Source: Tetracentron sinense (lineage: Eukaryota; Streptophyta; Magnoliopsida; Trochodendrales; Trochodendraceae). Taken from it: a stretch of DNA of 64,000 nucleotides. The position numbers and the translations under genes were made by a program. The stretch's first letter is position 1. Every line of letters begins with the position of its first letter. Under the pieces are notes generated by a model. It was not told the origin of the DNA and did not search any database. It worked only from the letters and a program-made list of their open reading frames with translations. The stretch covers positions 62,366,944 to 62,430,943 of the forward strand of contig CM026552.1 of assembly GCA_015143295.1 (NCBI GenBank), written 5' to 3'. Below are positions 45,205 through 57,304 of this stretch, in pieces.

Positions 45205-46115
45205 TGTTGGACATATATACCCACGAAAGCCATTCCGGAATTGTATTAATCTACTTAATCAATAAAAGCATATTTTACATTCATACATTGTCTTCTACAT
45301 TGGGTAACATATTAAAAGTATCTCATTGGATGAGACTACTTTGTCCCTTTGGTAACATTGCAGGAAAACCATCCAATTGGTTAATAATAACTAACTAAGA
45401 TGTGGATATAAGTAAGAAGTACTTATATTGTAACTGGATCGCGTAGTGGATACCCTTAGAAATATACTGTCTTTATATTTAGGGTAGTCCATTTGACAGA
45501 TTGTCCTTAACCTAAGAGGTCGACATCTTCTCTAGTTGCCTATATAGCTTTGATGTAGCCAATCGTCAATGTCCAACACACCGGACTAAATACGGGCTCA
45601 TTGGGTTATATACGCTGTATTAGAAGAAGTGTGTGTACGCTCAACAAGGATTCCACTACTCTTATAGAGTAATTAATATTGAGTTGATACTTGTCAAACC
45701 GGACTTGAAAAACCCAGCATTGGTAATTATTGATGAAATGGTTTTATCGAGGAGTTTATTTTCTGTATAAAAGAAATGTAATTATTATTATTATTTCTTT
45801 TAAAGAATTTCTAAAATAGTTTTGAAAGTCAAAGTTTGACTAAAAGTATCAAAGAGAATGAGTTCTCAATATAAGCCAGGGATTAAAGACAGTATTTTAG
45901 ATATTCTTAAAACGTTATTGGAAGTGGAGGGACGCATCTGTAAACAAATCTTGAGATAGAAATACCTGCAAGTAATTCTCTATTTTCTAGAGGTTAATCA
46001 CATTGTGGTAATGGACATTATTGTAATTGGTGGAAGTCCAGGGTATAGATAAAATTCTATAATCCTAATGGAGTATAAGAAAGGTGTTTCCCAGTAACAA
46101 TGATTTAACCAAAAG
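45205..46115 (+). repeat. Copia LTR E, piece 1
   Basis: Starts TGTTGGACATATATACCC and belongs to the B/C/L family. A deletion of about 140 bp near 45393 removed the segment between ggttaataataact and aactaagatgtgg. It is interrupted at aaaag (46111-46115) by Tekay LTR F. Confidence 0.9.
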
Positions 46116-46231
46116 TGTAGAGCCCCGAAACTTTTTGTATATGCCTTGGGATGTGTGTAAAGGCATGGTGTCTTGTAATCTCAATTTCATGAAATGAAAA
46201 TTTGAAACTTCGATAGAATTGTGTCAAGAAT

Positions 46232-48587
46232 TGTAACGCCCCAAAATACCCCCTAGGAGTTTAGGGATATTTTAGGTGTCACACTGCGAACCTATCAAAC
46301 CATCCTGTAATGCACAAGATAAAATACAGTACTCATAACGATAATCAGAGCGCGGAAGCTATCATATATGCGGAAGCGTAAACAAATTTTCATTTCTTCT
46401 GATGATCCAAAATAGTATTCCAAGTTAACATAAATACAAGACATGTCTAAGTCTAAGGTGGACAGGCCCACCTATCAAAATATCAAAATACACCAAACCC
46501 TCTCATACTCTCCCCTCAACAGTAGTCGAGGTATGGCCACGCATCGAGGTCTCGGTCCGCCTGAGACTGTAATGGGATAGCCGACTCTCTCTCCTCTGTA
46601 TACTCTTCCTCGACCCAAGGCTCCGGGTCGAGAGCTCCCTCAGTACCTGCCGACATGAAAGTACGGCTGAGCATGGAATACTCAGCGAGTACAAGCTACT
46701 AGCAGACCATAACAGTGATAAAAACACATAACAGTAATATCATACAAGCAGTAATAGAAACATCACAAAGAAACAGTATAGGGCATGACACAATACAAGC
46801 ATCCTGACGTGCGTACATGAATGCGAAAATGCCAATAAAACTCATGCTTGAAAACCCTTGTCATGTCCCGGTATGCCTCGTAGAAATCATGTATGCGTGC
46901 ATGCATGAATGCATGATCATCATCTTGTAAACCTCCATCTTGTAAACTTGTGAGCCAGAGGCTAGCACCCGAATCTCCCTGGGCTGCCAACCTCCTTGAT
47001 ATGCAATGCACTTGATGAGCCAGAGGTTAGTACCCGAATGTCCCTGGGCTACCAACCTCCTTGTTATGCAATGCACTTGTGAGCCAGAGGCTAGCACCCG
47101 AATGTCCCTGGGCTACCAACCTCCTTGATATGCGATGCATGGTTTCCTTGTGAGCCAGAGGTTAGTACCCGAATCCTCCCTGGGCTACCAACCTCCTTGA
47201 CAATGCAATATTTTCTTGTTTTTATTATATGCACATGCTATTGAAATCACGGTTCATGCTATCATGCGTGCTCGTGTACGTGTCCATAGTGACAATCATG
47301 ATAATGGGAATAACCAAGATATGACATTTTAATTCAATTCATGATATGAACATAGGCAACATAAGTAGTTTGCATAACATTTGATCAATTTATCATTTAT
47401 AAGAACGCATGCATAAAACCCATTTCTATATTCTTCATTGAGATCATTTAGTCATAGTTTAGGTATTTTGTCAAACACTTTCATACATTATTCCTTAGTA
47501 GTTTATCTTCTTCTTTTTAAATGCATGTTTTCCATTCAATCACACAATGGTAAGTTTGTTATTTGTACAATGCCCATCCTCCATTTTCCAATCCACAACC
47601 CACACATCATACATCACACATTCGGCATCCAATCGCCGTATCCAACCTCCATCCAAGCATCCCTACCCTTTCTTTATCTTGTTTATGTTTATTATAGATA
47701 ACACATTTTGTAAAGAATAAAACATACTAACAAGAATCATATTTCATAAGGAAAACCTAGATTTATTGCTAGGGTAAGTTAGTAGGGTGTACTAACCTTA
47801 AATCAAGGCTTGATCCTTGGTAGAAACCTTGATTGAAGCTCCAACTTGAAGGAAGAACACCTTTGCTTGAAGGAGACTTGAGTTGGGGAAGAAACCCCTT
47901 TCAAAAACGTGCTTGGGTTGCTGCCCTAGCTTGGAGAATGGAACCCCACACGAGCTTGAGTTGAAATCTTGAAGAAAATGTGCTTGGGGACGATCTAGGG
48001 TCTTCACCCCTTTGATTTCTTCTCCAATGGAAAACCCTATTTGCAAATCCCCTTCTCCTCTCTCTCTATCTCTCAAAATCCCTTAAGTGTTGTGAATGAA
48101 GCCCTAAAGGCTCGGGCAAGCCTTAAGGAGAAAGGGTTTAACCCCCAAAAGACGATAAAGCCCTTACTGAAATTTCTGCAAAAACGCGAAGACCGAGCGA
48201 TCGGTGGTTATGACCGATCGATCGGTTGCCTACCGAGCGATTGGTGTTTATGACCGATCGACCGGTGAAAAACTCACTCTCTGGAAAATTTCCCCATACA
48301 AAATTTCTGACCGTGCGATAGCTACCGATCGATCGGTTATGGACCGATCGATCGCTGACTGGACCGAGCGATCGGTGCTCTGTATGTCTGGACTGTTTTG
48401 ACCATATCTTTTGACTCGCTCGTCGGATTTCGACGATTCAACTTGCGTTGGGTTCGTCTTTCGAAAACGCACATTTCTGACGTTTCGGAATTTCCGATTT
48501 CTCCCTTATTTATTAATTAGACTACAAAAACGGCCAATTAGCTACGAAGGTGCTATTCATCAGGATGAAAAAGTCCGGGGTGCTACA
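46232..48587 (-). mobile_element. Solo LTR G of the Tekay family (2356 bp), inverted inside F
   Basis: The plus strand reads TGTAACGCCCC...GGGGTGCTACA, the inverse of A. Duplication agaat is on both sides (46227-46231, 48588-48592). It has four tandem units of the gagccagaggctagcaccc type (about 46949-47205), a palindrome cluster (48190-48385) and the conserved stem-loop. It is closest to A and J. Confidence 0.94.
48190..48385 (-). repeat. CGATCG palindrome cluster in LTR G
   Basis: About nine accgagcgatcggt / gaccgatcgatcggt sites lie in 195 bp, upstream on the minus strand of the promoter zone near 48125. The spacer aaaatttccccataca is at 48285-48300. Confidence 0.9.
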
Positions 48588-48742
48588 AGAATGCTATAAT
48601 TAATTAGATAAATTATTTAATAAAGCCTATAAGCTTTAAAGGGGTCCTAGTCAAGTTTAGAAGATGTTAGAATAGAAGTAGAATGGGTCCAAATAGTAGG
48701 AATGGGTGAAAAATGGACTCAAGGTCAAAAACCTGCAGACCA

Positions 48743-48940
48743 CCGATCGCTCGGTCCATTGTAGCGATCGATCGGTCCACAACCGATCGATCGGAGGCTA
48801 TCGACTAGTTAACTTTTCTGTATGGGGAAATTTTCCAGAGAGCTTGTTTTTGACCAAGAGCTCAGTAAATATCACCGGTCACTCTGTAGGCAACCGATCG
48901 CTCGGTCCTGATCACCGATCGATCGGTCTATCGTGTTTTT
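48743..48940 (+). repeat. CGATCG palindrome cluster in LTR F
   Basis: About eight sites such as accgatcgctcggtcc and aaccgatcgatcgg lie 50-250 bp upstream of the TATA box at 48990. The spacer tgtatggggaaatttt is at about 48820-48835. Confidence 0.9.
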
Positions 48941-49835
48941 GCAAAATTTCATTAAGGGCTTTTTCGGTATTTGGGTGTTATACCCTTTGCCTATAAGGCT
49001 TGCACGAGCCTTTAGGGCTTCATTCACCATACTAAGAGTGTTTTGGAGAGATAGAGAGAGGAGAAAGGGGTTTCCTAACCTAGGGTTTGCATTTGGGGAG
49101 AAATCAAAGGGGTTGTGAACCCACAACCACCTCAAGCTCGTTTTCCTTCAAGATCAAGGCTCAAGCACTCGTGGAGCACGTTCTCCAAGCTAGGGCAGCA
49201 ACTCATGCACGTTTTGCAAGGGGTTTCTTCCCTCATTTGTTAAGGTCGGTACCTTTTGCTACCCTCCTAGTTCATATCCCCCATTCTTTCCTTTTTTTTG
49301 TTTTCCTAGAGTATGAACCTATTAGGATGTGAATGGAATGGTTGTGTGAGGATGGATTTGGGCGAATAGATGCCGTGTGAATGATGTGATGAATGAAATG
49401 GGGAGGGCATTGTATCCATAATAAACATACATGTGTGATGTGAACATCAATCCACTTAGAAAAGCATGATGTAGGTTTAATACATAATGAACACACCCCA
49501 TGTTTGATGAAATGCCAAGGTGAATAAAATGAGTTGGAAATTAAGAGATGCAGGCCTAATTAATTATGGAAATTCCTAGGGCCTATGATAGTGTGTTTCC
49601 TTGCTTTCCCTAAATTGCATGAATATTGACTTGCTCAAATTATTGATGTCATATGTATTGTGAATTACCCAATTGTCATATTTAAATTCAAATGCAAGTA
49701 TGCACACGATTCCACGAGCACGGCATGCATGACATGATTTACCGAGGTTTTTCAAGAATGAGAATTAGAGGTGGGACATATCCTACGATATGTTTTACCT
49801 CGCTTTTGACAAGAACAAGACAAGCATGAGCATTT

Positions 49836-50130
49836 AGGAAGAAGAGTCTCCCTTCCCTCACAAGTAGTTTATTTTCCAAGCAAGCAAGATACATGGCATG
49901 GCAAGCATGAGCATTTAGGAAGAAGGGTCTCCCTTCCCTCACAAGTAGTTTATTTTCCAAGCAAGCAAGATACATGGCATGGCAAGCAGGAGCATTTAGG
50001 AAGAAGGGTCTCCCTTCCCTCACAAGTAGCAAGAACATGTTTACTTTCCAAGCACGTAAGCATGATACATGACATGACAAGTTGCATTCATATAGGAAGA
50101 AGGGTCTCCCTTCCCTTACAAGTAGCATGA
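49836..50130 (+). repeat. Four tandem units of about 80 bp in the U5 part of LTR F
   Basis: Units contain aggaagaagggtctcccttc and cctcacaagtag. Shorter versions of the same element occur in H (52730-52835) and I (56055-56200). Confidence 0.88.
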
Positions 50131-50858
50131 ACACATTTAATTTTCCAAGCAAGCATGACATGACATGACATGCATGACACGACATGATACGACAAGACAA
50201 GACAGACGAGACAAGTTTTCAAGCACGAAAAGGGCAATCTGAGTCAAGTTAAGTGCACGATGTTTTCAAGGGTTTTATCAGCTTTTACAAAAATGCAAGC
50301 ATGATTATAAACTGCTTTACTTTCCTATTATGAGATTAACTGCTTCCTGTTTATATATATATATCATTGTTGCTGTACTATTACTGTTGGTTAGCATTTG
50401 GTACACGCTGAGTATTCCATTCTCAGCCGTACTTCTTATGTTGGTAGGTGATAGCGGAGCGGCTGCTCCTTTTGACATCTGTGCTCCGAGCCCTTGGGTG
50501 GAGGAGTATGTCGAGGAACCTGTGGAGGAACCTCCAGTAGAGGGTTATTATTAGAGGTGGTAGATTCTGAGTGAATAGCTGTGGGTGAGCTGAGAGAGAT
50601 GTATTCATGTATTTTGGCGGGCCTGTCCGTACTTTCTTTTGTGTATCTTTTTGTTTAAACTTGGATCATGTGTGTATATATACATAGAGGTTTGTTAGTC
50701 TTCTGCTGTGGTATGTTAGAGTATGTTTCCACTATTATTGTCCTCTATTGTATATGTTCCAAGTCTTTTGTAGGTTATTTTGGTCAAGCAAGTCATGCAA
50801 GTTATGATGAGTCGTCCAAGATTCACTCTAACTCCTAGGGTGGTTTTGGGTCGCGACA

Positions 50859-51076
50859 AAAAGGCTGAGTACTTGGTCCCACAATCAGAAATAGGAGATC
50901 CCTTTAGATCCCATATACTAGGACCTTCTTAAAGCTTTTAATTTAATTATTAATTAAATTAATTAAATTCAAGTAATCACTATATGGTATAGTGAAGCTC
51001 TAATAGGTGGAATCACATTGGATGTGATAAACCAAATGGGTAGGACCCATTGGGGATTTTAACAAAAGATTAAAAG
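50859..51076 (+). repeat. Copia LTR E, piece 2
   Basis: Begins with the duplicated aaaag, continues the E sequence (ggctgagtacttggtcccac) and is cut at aaaag (51072-51076) by Tekay H. The remainder would lie beyond H, off the window. Confidence 0.88.
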
Positions 51077-53621
51077 TGTAGAGCCCCGGACCTTTTCACA
51101 TTTTATACATGACACTTCGTTGCCATTTTGCCTTTAAAGAGGTATAATTAATAAATAAGGAAGAAATTGGAAATTCTGAAATGTCAGAAATGTTCCTTTT
51201 TGAAGTACGAACCCAACGCAAGTTGAATCGTCAAAATCGGACGAACGAGTCAAAAGATATGGCCAAAACAGTCTGGACTTGCAGGAAATCGTAGCTCGGT
51301 TACGCACTAAGGACGTAGCTCGGTTATGCACTAAGGACGTAGCTCGGAAGGCACTAAGGACGTAGCTCTGACAAAGTGCTCTGATAAGGCACAGACAACA
51401 CATAGACAACGGGTACGTTGTACAGCAACAATGGGTACGTTGTACATCAACAACGGCACGTTGTACGTAAGACAATGGACAACGAGCTCAGCACTATGCA
51501 CAACACAACGGACAACGTGTTCAGCACGGTACACAGCACAACGTGTTCGGCACTGTTCACAGCACAACGTGTTCAGCACTGTTCACAGCACAACGTGTTC
51601 GGCACTGTTCACAGCACAACGTGTTCGGCACTGTTCACAACACAACGTGTTCAGCACTGTTCACAGCACAACGTGTTCGGCACTGTTCACAACACAACGT
51701 GTTCGGCACTGTTCACAGCACAATGTGCTCAGCACTGTTCATAGCACAATGTGTTTGGCACTGTTCACAGCACAACGTGTTCAGCACTGTTCACAGCTCA
51801 ACGTGCTCGGTCCTCGCGTTTTGCAGAATTTTCAGTAAGGGCATTAGGGTCTTTTGGTCGGTTCACTCTTACCTTAAGAGTTTAACCCGAGCCTTTAGGG
51901 CTTCATTTCGACACTTAGAGAGATTGGGAGATAAGAAGAGAGGAGAGGGCGATTCCTAAACCTAGGGTTTCCAGTTTGGAGAGAAATCAAGGGGTTTGTG
52001 AAACCACACTCAACTCAAGCCCGTTTTTCTTCAAGATCAAGGCACAAGCTCGTGAGGAGCATCTCCTCAAGCTAGGGCAGCAGCTACACAGTCGTTTTGG
52101 AAAGGGGTTTCTTCCTCATTTCTTCAAGGTCGGTACTTCTTGCTACCCTCCTAGTTATAGTTCCTCTTCTTCCCCTTTATTTCTCTTTATTTTTCTTTAT
52201 TTACACCTGTGCTATGAGATGGATAGTTACGAATGGTGAATGGAGGAGGATGTTGGCGAATGGATGCCGTGTGGATGATGTGATGAATGAATGGGAAAGG
52301 GCATTGTACTAATAATGAACATACAAGTGTGATGTGAGTAAACTCACCTAGAAAAGCATGAGTTAGGTTTAAAGGAATAATGAATAATGAACACACCATG
52401 TCTGATGAAATGCCAAGGTGAATAAAATGAGTTGTAAATTAGGAAATGCATGCCTAATAAATTCTGAATATTGCTAGGGCCTATGATAGTGTGTTTTCTT
52501 GCTTTCCCTAAACGATATGAATATTACATTGCTCAATCATTGATGTTATATGTGATGTGAAATTTCCCAAATGTCATATTTAAATTTAAATGCAAGTATG
52601 TACACGGTTCCCACGAGCACGGCATGCATGACATGATTTATCGAGGTTTTCAAGAACATGGTTAAAGGTGGGACATATCCTACGATATGTTTTACCTCGC
52701 TTTTCACAAAAAGACAAGAACCAACATTCCACGAGGGGTCTCCCCTCACTCACAAGTGCATATCATGAAGAAGGGCCTCCCTTCCCTCTCAAGTTCATTG
52801 CATAAAGAAGGGTCTCCCTTCCCTCTCAAGGCATCTCACAAGCGCATCTCACAAGTACATCTTACAAGAGTATCTCACAAGTTACATGATCACAAGCAAG
52901 CACGCATGACATGCATGACATGACACGACATACAAGAATCAAGCAAGATAGACAAGATGAGTTTTCAAGCACAAAAATGGTTCTTTAAGTCAAGTCAAGT
53001 GCACGATGTTTTCAAGAGGTTTTATCGGCTTTCTACGAAATACAAGCATGATTATAAATTGCTTTGCTTCCTTGTATGATATGATTTGTTTCCGTCTGAC
53101 ATATATGAATTGCTCCTGATTATGTATTTCCATTTTTATGCTATAATTGTTGGTTAGTATTTAGTACCCGCTGAGTATTCCATGCTGAGCCGTACTTCTT
53201 ATGTCGGTAGGTTTTGAGGGAGCTGCTGCTCCATTTGATGTTTGTGCTCCTGGTCCATGGGTGGAAGAGGAGTACGTTGAGGAGCCTTTGGAGGAACCTC
53301 CCGTAGAGGGTTATCAGTAGGTGGTGTTAGATTCTGAGTGAATAGCTGTGGGTGAGATGAGAGATATACCTTCATGTATTTTGGTGGGTCTGTCCGCACT
53401 TTCGTTTGGATTCCTTTTGTGTAAACTTGGATTCGTATATATATATAGAGGTTTGTTTAGACTTCCGCTGTGCTATGTTAGAGTATGTTTCCGCCGTTTA
53501 TATCCTCTATTGTATATGCTCTGTGGGTTTTTGCAGGTTGGTTTGTCAAGCAAGTCATGTAAGCCATGATTAGTCGTCCAAAGTTCACTCTAACTCCTAG
53601 GGTGGATTTTGGGTCGCGACA
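51077..53621 (+). repeat. 5' LTR of Tekay H (2545 bp)
   Basis: Starts TGTAGAGCCCCGGACC and ends GGGTCGCGACA. Its U3 repeat zone is of a different sequence from A, F, G and J (see the array at 51290-51800), while the flanks before (caagttgaatcgtcaaaatc) and after (cgcgttttgcagaattttca) the zone match theirs. Confidence 0.93.
51290..51800 (+). repeat. 26-bp tandem array in the U3 of LTR H
   Basis: Three copies of cactaaggacgtagctcgg come first, then three of a tacgttgtac-containing unit, then about eleven copies of cacagcacaacgtgttcggc actgtt (26 bp). The first block keeps agctcggt, reminiscent of the CGATCG sites in the other LTRs. The main array has no relation to them that I can see. Confidence 0.9.
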
Positions 53622-53625
53622 GAAG

Positions 53626-53643
53626 TGGTATCAAAGCTTAGGC
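53626..53643 (+). promoter_or_regulatory. Primer binding site of Tekay H
   Basis: TGGTATCAAAGCTTAGGC, four bases after the LTR. It has one change from the TGGTATCAGAGC seen in element I, which matches initiator methionine tRNA. Confidence 0.88.
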
Positions 53644-53980
53644 TTTAGGTGTCTAGGGTCACTTAGAATCTTATACCACGGCTTGACAAGAGCATATGTT
53701 AGGAAACAAGTTAGGAAGGAAGTGAGTCGGGAGCGAGTCTGGTTCCAAGTTAAGACTAAACTTTAGTCTTAGTCTAAAATGGTTGCTTTAACCAAGTACA
53801 GTCCTAGGTACGCTAGAACACTAAAGTATAAGTGTAATGTGATGAATACTCTGATGACTTGATGTGATGTGTATTAGTATTATACAACTAATACAAATTG
53901 AATTATTGTGAAATGGCATTGAAATAAACTGTGGTTTCAAGTTAGACTCATGTGGTGTTATTATTCTCAAGACTTTAGTC

Positions 53981-54267
53981 ATGAGACGGAACACACGGGG
54001 TCGTGGACCACATACTAGAGCTTCCTCTTCTTCACGGGATGAGGATGAGCAGCCGGACCTCTCTCAGGTCTTAGGCTCTATTGCTGAGACACTCGCCATA
54101 CTGGCGGCTCGGCAGGCTATACCATCATCGGCGGCACCTACTCCACTGGCCGCAGCTCCAGTACATCGTACCGCTGGAGTTGAGGCATTCAGGAGATTGA
54201 GGCCTCCACCCTTCCATGGGAGTGTGGACCCTCTTGCTACAGAGGCATGGATCCTCCAGATGGAGAA
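53981..54267 (+). pseudogene. gag: Tekay H gag, N-terminal 95 codons
   Basis: MRRNTRGRGPHTRASSSS... is almost identical to the Gag N terminus of element I. It has an Arg/Gly start, a Ser-rich stretch, a predicted helix (SQVLGSIAETLAILAARQA) and the beginning of the gag fold. It is broken at codon 96 by the LTR of I. The start codon is supported by its conservation in I. Confidence 0.93.
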
Positions 54268-56942
54268 TGTAGAGCCCCAGACTTTTTCATGCTTAATACA
54301 TGATACTTTCGTTGTCAGCTTGCCTTTTTAAGAGGTATGATTAATAAATGAGGAAGAATTTGGAAATTTTGAAATGTCAGAATTGTTCCTCTTCGAAGTA
54401 CGAACACAACGCAAGTTGAATCGTCAAAATCGGACGAACGAGTCAAAAGATATGGCCAAAACAGTCTATACCTATAGGAAATCGTAGCACAGACAACGTA
54501 CTCTGATAACGTATACTGTGTGCATCCGTTGTACAACTCACCACGGGTACGTTGTACGGCTCACCACGGGTACGTTGTACAAGCACCAAGTGGCACTATT
54601 CACAAGCACCACGAGTGGCACTATTCACAAGCACCACGAGTTTGCACTATTCACAAGCACCACGAGTGGCACTATTCACAAGCACCACGAGTGGCACTAT
54701 TCACAGACCACGAGTTGACACTATTCACAAGCACCACGAGTTTGCACTATTCACAAGCACCACGAGTGGCACTATTCACAAGCACCACGAGTGGCACTAT
54801 TCACAGACCACGAGTTGACACTATTCACAAGCACCACGAGTGGCACTATTCACAAGCACCACGAGTTGCACTATTCATGGCACCACGAGTTGCACTATCC
54901 ATGGCACCACGAGTTGCACTATTCATGGCACCACGAGTTGGCACTATTCATGGCACCACAAGTTGACACTATTCACGGCACCACGAGTTGCACTATTCAT
55001 GGCATCACGAGTTGCACTATTCATGGCACCACGAGTTGGCACTATTCATGGCACCACGAGTTGGCACTATTCACGGCACCACGAGTTGGCACTATTCACG
55101 GCACCACGAGTTGGCACTATTCACAGCACAATGTGTTCAGCACTATTCACGGTCCTCGCGTCATTGCAGAAATCCCAGTAAGGGTATTACGGTCTTTTGT
55201 CAGTTCACTCTTACCTTAAGAGTTTAACCCGAGCCTTTAGGGTATCATTCAACACTTAGAGAGTTTGAGAGAATAGAAGAAAGAGGAGAAGGCGATTCCA
55301 ATTTAGGGTTTCCATTTTTGGAGAGAAGTCAAAGGGTTTTGAGACCCTAGATCAACCTCAAGCCCGTTTTCTTCAAGATTTCGGTGCAAGCATTCGTGGA
55401 GCTCACGAATCAAGCTAGGGCAGCAACTCACAGCCATTTGGAAAGAGGGTTTCTTCCTCATTTCTTCATGGTCGGTACTTCTTACTACCCTCCTAGTTAT
55501 AGTTCCTCTTTCCCCTTTATTTCTATTTATTTTCCTTTTTTACACGTGTTATGAGATGGATGGTTGTGAATGGTGAATGGAGATGGAATGGGCGATTGGA
55601 TGCCAATGGTTGTGTGTGATGAACAAATGGGGAAGGACATTGTTCCAATAATGAACGTACATGTATGATTTGAGTAAAACCCATCTAGAAAAGCATGTTG
55701 TAGGGAAAATCCATAATGAACACACCATGTTTGATGAAATGCCAAGGTGAACACAGTGAGCTGAAAATCTGGAAATGCATGCCTAATAAATTATGAATAT
55801 TGCTAGGGACTATGATAGTGTGTTTCCTGCTTTCCCATAATGCTATGAATATTGCATTACTCAATCTTTGATGCTATATGTGTTGTGAAATTACCCAAAT
55901 GTCATCTATAAATTTGAATGCAAGTATGTACACAGTTCCCACGAGCACGGCATGCATGGCATGATTTATCGAGGTTTTCAAGAACATGGTTAGAGGTGGG
56001 ACATATCCTACGATATGTTTTACCTCGCTTTTCACAAGAATACAAGAACCAACATTACATGAGGGGTCTCCCCTCACTCACAAGTGCATATCATGAAGAA
56101 GGGCCTCCCTTCCCTTGCAAGTACATACATATGATAAAGAAGGGTCTCCCTTCCCTCGCAAGTGCATTGCATAAAGAAGGGTCTCCCTTCCCTCTCAAGG
56201 CATCTCACAAGTGTATCTCACAAGTTACATGATCACAAGCAAGCATGCATGACATGACACGACATACAAGAATCAAGCAAGATAGACAAGACAAGATTTC
56301 AAGTACGAAAAGAGATTTCAAGTCAAGTCAAGTGCACGATGTTTTCAAGAGGATTTATCGGCTTTCTACGAATTTCAAGCATGATTATAAACTGCTTTAC
56401 TTCCTTGTATGATATGAATTGTTTCCATTTGACATATATGAATTACCCCTGATCATGTGTTGCCATTTCTATGCTATAAGTGTTGGTTAGTATTTAGTAC
56501 CCGCTGAGTATTCCATGCTCAGCCGTACTTCTTATGTCGGCAGGTTCTGAGGGAGCTGCTGCTCCATTTGATATTTGTGCTCCTGGTCCATGGGTGGAAG
56601 AGGAGTATGTCGAGGAGCCTTTGGAGGAACCTCCCGTAGAGGGTTATTAGTAGGTGGTGATTAGATTCTGAGTGGTTTAGCTGTGGGTGAGACGAGAGTC
56701 AGATTTATGTATTTTGGCGGGCATGTCCGCACTTTCTTTGGATTCTTTTGTATAAACTTGGATTGATTATGTATATACATAGAGGTGTGGTAGACTTCCG
56801 CTATACCATGTTAGAGCATGTTTCCGCTGTTTTGTCCTCTATCGTATATGCTTTGTGGGTTTTGCAGGTTAGTTGTCAAGCAAGTCATGATTAGTCGTCC
56901 AAAGTTCACTCTAACTCCTAGGGTGGGTTTCGGGTCGCTACA
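54268..56942 (+). repeat. 5' LTR of Tekay I (2675 bp)
   Basis: Starts TGTAGAGCCCCAGACT and ends CGGGTCGCTACA. Flanks and U5 are close to H, but the U3 array is a third, unrelated type (54500-55140). Confidence 0.93.
54500..55140 (+). repeat. 25-bp tandem array in the U3 of LTR I
   Basis: About 22 copies of a 24-25 bp unit, cacaagcaccacgagtggca ctatt, with variants catggcaccacgagttggca and cacggcacc. The unit contains the inverted repeat CCAC-GA-GTGG. Plus-strand frames are open through the array in all three phases, giving chance frames up to 148 codons. Confidence 0.92.
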
Positions 56943-56946
56943 GAAG

Positions 56947-56964
56947 TGGTATCAGAGCTTAGGC
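56947..56964 (+). promoter_or_regulatory. Primer binding site of Tekay I (tRNA-iMet)
   Basis: TGGTATCAGAGCTTAGGC starts four bases after the LTR end, as in H. The first 12 bases match initiator methionine tRNA. Confidence 0.92.
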
Positions 56965-57304
56965 TTTAGGTCTCTATGGTCACTTAGAATCTTATACCAC
57001 GGCTTGACAAGAGCATATGTTGGGAAACAAGTTAGGAAGAAAGTAAGTCGGAAGAGAGTCTTGATCCAAGTGTAAGACTAAAACCTTAGTCTTAGTCGAA
57101 AATGGTTGCTTTAACCAAGTACGGGTCTTAAGTACGCTAGAACACTAAAGTATAAGTATAATGTGATGAATACTCTGATGACTTGATGTGATGTGTATTA
57201 GTATTATATAACTAATACAAATTGAATTATTGTGAAATGGCATTGAAATAAACTGTGGTTTCAAGTTAGACTCATGTGGTGCTATTGTTCTCAGGACTTT
57301 AGTC

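Larger units (their letters stand above)
46116..50858 (+). mobile_element. Solo LTR F of the Tekay family, containing G
   Basis: Starts TGTAGAGCCCCGAAAC and ends GGGTCGCGACA, with duplication aaaag on both sides (46111-46115, 50859-50863). Without G it is about 2.38 kb. No internal element sequence is present, so it is a solo LTR. It is split at 46231/48588 by solo LTR G. TATA box cctataaggc is at 48990-48999. The U5 part resembles H and I rather than A. Confidence 0.93.
51077..54267 (+). mobile_element. Tekay element H, 5' part
   Basis: 5' LTR, primer site, leader and the first 287 bp of gag. It is cut at 54267 by element I of the same family. The rest of H would lie beyond I, off the window. 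Confidence 0.93.

Noticed and set aside
44813-45265. The DUF4283 frame as a host gene of 150 codons.
   Set aside because: The domain is typical of L1 ORF1, the frame continues upstream without its ATG being the natural start, and its last 20 codons are the beginning of a copia LTR.
48190-48385. CGATCG repeat clusters as CRISPR-like arrays.
   Set aside because: Spacing is irregular, repeats are 10-16 bp and degenerate, they occur in both orientations, and they sit at a fixed place in LTRs of a plant genome.
54520-55219. Frames of 142-148 codons in the U3 array of LTR I and of 108-138 codons in LTR H as genes.
   Set aside because: All come from short tandem repeats open in several frames and lie in the promoter half of an LTR.
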